A DNA stretch of 7,816 bases from Oscillospiraceae bacterium (lineage in GTDB: Bacteria; Bacillota; Clostridia; Oscillospirales; Acutalibacteraceae), in contig CADBOL010000011.1 of NCBI GenBank assembly GCA_902796295.1, positions 1-7,816 on the forward strand, read 5' to 3'. The notes below the pieces were generated by a model that saw nothing but the letters and a program-made list of their open reading frames with translations, did not search any database and had not been told where the DNA came from. Below, piece after piece: positions 5,351-7,816 of this stretch (position 1 is the first letter of the stretch; each line of letters begins with the position of its first letter). Position numbers and translations under genes: made by a program.

Positions 5351-6030
5351 GTAATGGTTTTATCCCACGCCGCCTGGAATTTTGCAAGACCGTAATCGGT
5401 GAAGGGATGATAGAAGCTGTCTTTGAATACCTGAAGACCGGCCGTGACTATATCGGCGCCTGCGACGGCGCAGTCAACTATCTGCTTGCCGTTTCTGACG
5501 GCGGCACAGATAATCTGCGTTTCGCCCAGGAAGCCGTAATTCGCATACATCTCAACTATATCATTGATATATCCCACACATTCCTCGCCGCTGTTTTCCT
5601 TCCAGCCGATGAAGGGTGAAACGAAGAGCGAGCCGTTCTTCGCGGCGATAAGCGCCTGTGATGCGGAGAATACCAGTGTCAGGTTTGTGCGGATACCCTC
5701 TTTTTCAAGACGGCGCGCCGCGGCGATGCCGGCTTCGGTGCAGGGAATCTTGATAACGAAGTTTTTGCACATGCCCGAGATTTTTCTCGCCATCTCAACC
5801 ATCTCGTCCGCGTCGTCAAGGTGGGGATTGATTTCAACCGAAATCGGGAAAACATCCCAGCCCTCAATACCCTTTTCCTTCACGAAATCCGCGAGCTCCG
5901 CGATTACGGTGTAAAAGGGTTTCCCGCTGTTCATAATGTGATTGGGGTTTGTGGTGATGCCGTCGATGCCGAAGGTGTCATACGCCTCGCGGATTTCATC
6001 GATTTTTGCCGAATCAAGAAAGTACTTCAT
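5344..6030 (-). CDS. sftT: 6-deoxy-6-sulfofructose transaldolase (SftT/SqvA type)
   Basis: This 228-residue protein is a short transaldolase of the TalC/fructose-6-phosphate aldolase type and forms a single TIM barrel. It opens with MKYFLDSAKIDEI, including Asp6, followed by GITTNP (24-29). The Schiff-base lysine is Lys94 in NFVIKIPCTEAG. TNLTLVFSASQA (115-126), SPFIG (138-142), AGADIVTAG and HPFTD.GLAKF.AAW follow as in the family. In the pathway it cleaves sulfofructose, transfers dihydroxyacetone to glyceraldehyde-3-phosphate to give fructose-6-phosphate, and releases SLA. W143-K144 follows SPFIG where phosphate-sugar enzymes have Arg, which suits a non-phosphorylated substrate. The ATG overlaps the GH31 gene by 17 bases, with a GGAGG Shine-Dalgarno inside that gene. 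A role on ordinary phosphosugars is the alternative, but context argues against it. Confidence 0.85.
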   Translation of the reverse strand: MKYFLDSAKIDEIREAYDTFGIDGITTNPNHIMNSGKPFYTVIAELADFVKEKGIEGWDVFPISVEINPHLDDADEMVEMARKISGMCKNFVIKIPCTEAGIAAARRLEKEGIRTNLTLVFSASQALIAAKNGSLFVSPFIGWKENSGEECVGYINDIVEMYANYGFLGETQIICAAVRNGKQIVDCAVAGADIVTAGLQVFKDSFYHPFTDYGLAKFQAAWDKTITE

Positions 6031-7816
6031 TTTTGATATCCTCCATTATTTCAATCAGTTTTTTATCTGAATTTTTTCTGTAATAAACCGGGATTCTGCC
6101 CACGGGAGCCTCAACCACATAGAGCCCGCCTTTAAGCTCCCTGCCGGAATTAAGCTCAATCCACTCATCACCGGGCAGATAGACCTGACGGAGTGACGCG
6201 CCCTGTTTAAGCACCGGGGCAACCAGAATATCCCTGCCGAGCAGATACTCCGTTGACTCGGAATAAGCTCTCGGCTCATCGTAATAAAAGAACAGCGGTC
6301 TTATCACTCCCACGCCCGTTTCGGCGTTGTATTTCACTGCGTCTTTGAGATACGGTTTCAGCAGAGCGTGCACCCTGCTCATAACCGACTGATGATTTAT
6401 GACCTCCTCGGTCGCGTCAAACTGAGCGTTGAGGTCGGGGTTGTTGCCCTCGTGGCTTCTGAGCAGAAGCGAAAAAGCGTTCATCTCGCACCAGCGCATA
6501 TAGAGCTCCTCGCTCCTGCACATCTTGCCGAATGTGGTGTAGCCGCCCGTGTCGGAGTGGCTCAGACCGAATCCGCTGCAGGTGAGCGAAAGCATGGCGG
6601 GTATTACCGAGGGCATACCGTTATCGACCGTGAAATCAACGTGATTATCGCCGTTCCACATCATGGTGGACCAGCGCGGGGTCTCAGTATAGCCCGCCCT
6701 CGTGAAAAACATTATCTCGCCGAGCTTTCCGGCCTCTTCGACCGCCTCTCTGTTGAGCTTCGCCCATCTCGCGGGCCAGGTGTTGTGGACCGTTTCGGGG
6801 TTTTCGCCGCTGTAAAGCACGCAGTCTGTCGGCAGATATTCGCCGAAATCCGCCATCCAGCCGGCAAGCCCGAATTCAATCATATTCTTTTTAATCACTT
6901 CTTTGAGCCAGTTCCACGCGTCGGGATTTGTCAGGTCAACCATCGCCGCGGGGAAGGTCGTTATCGTGACATAATAATCTTTGCCCTCTTTATTCTTTAC
7001 GCAGTAGCCCTTTTCGCTCGCCTCTTTGTAGAGGGGCTTCTCTATAGCGAGGAACGGGTTGCAGTAGCCCATTACCTTTATGTCTTTTTCGCGCAGGTCT
7101 GCGATCGCTTTGTCGAGACCGGGATAAAGCTCTCTGTCCCACTCCCAGTTCCACATAAGCTGTTTGCCGAAAGCCGTGATTCTCCTGCCCTCCCAGTCCT
7201 GAATCCAGGCACCGGTGACTTTCATCCCGTGATTAAGGCAGTTATTGATCTTTGAGAGCATTATATCCGTGCCGCCCTGGATGCCGAGAATCGCGCCGTC
7301 ATAGATCCAGTCGGGAAGCTCCGGCTGTCTGCCGAGCAGGGCGGATAAATCGGAAACCGCCTGCTCGAAGGTGTCGCCGAATCCTATTGTGAAATTATCG
7401 ATGCTGTCGATTTTCAGCCTGTGATAATCCGGATTTGTAAAATCAAATTCACATCTCGCCGTTGTCTGCGAATGGAACCAGTATTTTTTGCTCGAGAGGA
7501 ATGTCGGCTGAGCATAGTATGTTTCGTAATTGGAAAATTTCTGCTTTTTGTCGGCTATATTCAGGCCGAGCTTTATCTTGAGATATTTCTTTGAGAGCAT
7601 TTTGGCGTTCTGATGCTCCGCGACCCATACATTGACATTCTGACCGCGCAGGTCAAACTCGCTGAAGGTCTCCCCCGTTCCGTAAACATGCTCATCCTCA
7701 TCCGCCGGGATTGTGATAATCATGCGGTTATAGGCATCGAGCCCGTAAATCTCTGCGTTCAGACGGCTGCCTGTCAGGGAGAGAACCGCCCTGCCCTCCG
7801 TGAGGGTAATCTCGGC
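6014..7816 (-). CDS. sftG: GH31 sulfoquinovosidase-like alpha-glycosidase (5' partial)
   Basis: The frame is open past the right edge, so 600 residues are visible. YihQ has 678, so roughly the first 80-110 are missing. The ATG at 7721-7723 is internal, because in-frame sequence continues upstream without a stop. The protein aligns throughout with YihQ, which hydrolyses SQ glycosides such as SQ-glycerol from plant sulfolipid. Segments seen in order are VYGTGETFSEFDLRG, ALLGRQPELPDWIYDG, GIQGG, the nucleophile Asp in GWMADFGEYLPTD (codon 6848-6850), the acid/base Asp in MMWNGDN (6647-6649) and HSDTGGYTT. Of YihQ's pocket residues, both Gln (7277-7279, 7199-7201), Trp304 (7151-7153) and Tyr508 (6539-6541) are kept, but Arg301 is Gln (7160-7162). 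Sulfoquinovosidase remains the likeliest role from context. No signal peptide can be assessed. Confidence 0.82.
   Translation of the reverse strand, partial: AEITLTEGRAVLSLTGSRLNAEIYGLDAYNRMIITIPADEDEHVYGTGETFSEFDLRGQNVNVWVAEHQNAKMLSKKYLKIKLGLNIADKKQKFSNYETYYAQPTFLSSKKYWFHSQTTARCEFDFTNPDYHRLKIDSIDNFTIGFGDTFEQAVSDLSALLGRQPELPDWIYDGAILGIQGGTDIMLSKINNCLNHGMKVTGAWIQDWEGRRITAFGKQLMWNWEWDRELYPGLDKAIADLREKDIKVMGYCNPFLAIEKPLYKEASEKGYCVKNKEGKDYYVTITTFPAAMVDLTNPDAWNWLKEVIKKNMIEFGLAGWMADFGEYLPTDCVLYSGENPETVHNTWPARWAKLNREAVEEAGKLGEIMFFTRAGYTETPRWSTMMWNGDNHVDFTVDNGMPSVIPAMLSLTCSGFGLSHSDTGGYTTFGKMCRSEELYMRWCEMNAFSLLLRSHEGNNPDLNAQFDATEEVINHQSVMSRVHALLKPYLKDAVKYNAETGVGVIRPLFFYYDEPRAYSESTEYLLGRDILVAPVLKQGASLRQVYLPGDEWIELNSGRELKGGLYVVEAPVGRIPVYYRKNSDKKLIEIMEDIKNEVLS
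6040..6044 (-). promoter_or_regulatory. Ribosome binding site of the transaldolase gene
   Basis: GGAGG on the minus strand, nine bases before the ATG at 6028-6030, lies inside the last codons of the GH31 gene. It confirms the transaldolase start and the 17-bp gene overlap (6014-6030), a sign of co-transcription. Confidence 0.75.

Noticed and set aside
6368..7255. 295-residue open frame on the plus strand
   Set aside because: It is entirely antisense to the GH31 gene, has no Shine-Dalgarno support, and its composition reflects the reverse complement of a GC-biased coding frame. The opposite strand has clear conserved catalytic motifs.
7721..7723. ATG as the true start of the GH31 gene
   Set aside because: The frame continues without a stop to the window edge with plausible beta-strand sequence, and YihQ-type enzymes have a longer N-terminal domain, so this Met is internal.

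Overview
The window carries most of a sulfoquinovose (SQ) catabolism operon of the transaldolase type (sulfo-TAL). All six of its genes lie on the minus strand, so transcription runs from high to low coordinates. In reading order they are: a GH31 sulfoquinovosidase-like alpha-glycosidase (cut by the right edge), a small transaldolase, a beta-hydroxyacid dehydrogenase resembling sulfolactaldehyde (SLA) reductase, an L-fucose-isomerase-fold sugar isomerase, a TauE/SafE anion exporter and a GPH-family (MelB/YihO-like) sugar symporter. Together they make a complete route. The symporter imports SQ or SQ-glycerol. The GH31 enzyme frees SQ. The isomerase makes 6-deoxy-6-sulfofructose. The transaldolase moves the three-carbon dihydroxyacetone unit to glyceraldehyde-3-phosphate, giving fructose-6-phosphate and SLA. 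The reductase converts SLA to 2,3-dihydroxypropanesulfonate (DHPS) while regenerating NAD+. The TauE-type exporter would remove DHPS. No sulfofructose kinase, class-I/II aldolase, transketolase or SLA dehydrogenase is present, so the layout points to the fermentative, DHPS-producing version described in gut Firmicutes.

The organism is most likely an uncultured gut or rumen Clostridia member. This is inferred from the pathway type, the Shine-Dalgarno sequences (GGAGG, GGAGTGAT), the moderate GC content, and intergenic DNA packed with short hairpin repeats and AT-rich repeats of the kind common in such genomes.

Layout: 3-107 is the 3' end of an unidentified plus-strand gene, closed by a perfect 13-bp hairpin. 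137-843 has no gene and is a mosaic of repeats, including two nearly identical 71-bp inverted copies (A1 and A2) of a hairpin-rich element. 844-7816 is the operon. Its junctions are tight: a 17-bp overlap, a 6-nt gap and two TGATG stop/start overlaps. The exception is a 119-nt gap between the exporter and symporter genes, filled by a third copy of the repeat (A3). The symporter appears to start at a TTG after that repeat rather than at an ATG inside it. The operon promoter and any regulator lie beyond the right edge.

The pathway itself is known. The points most worth a second look are three unusual anion-pocket residues. The GH31 enzyme has Gln where E. coli YihQ has its sulfonate-binding Arg301. 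The reductase has Lys-Ser where YihU has Arg123-Thr124. The transaldolase has Trp at the position of the phosphate-binding Arg. The covarying repeat family, whose copies abut stop codons, is also notable. Comparisons to YihQ, YihU, MelB and FSA are from recalled sequences and were not computed.
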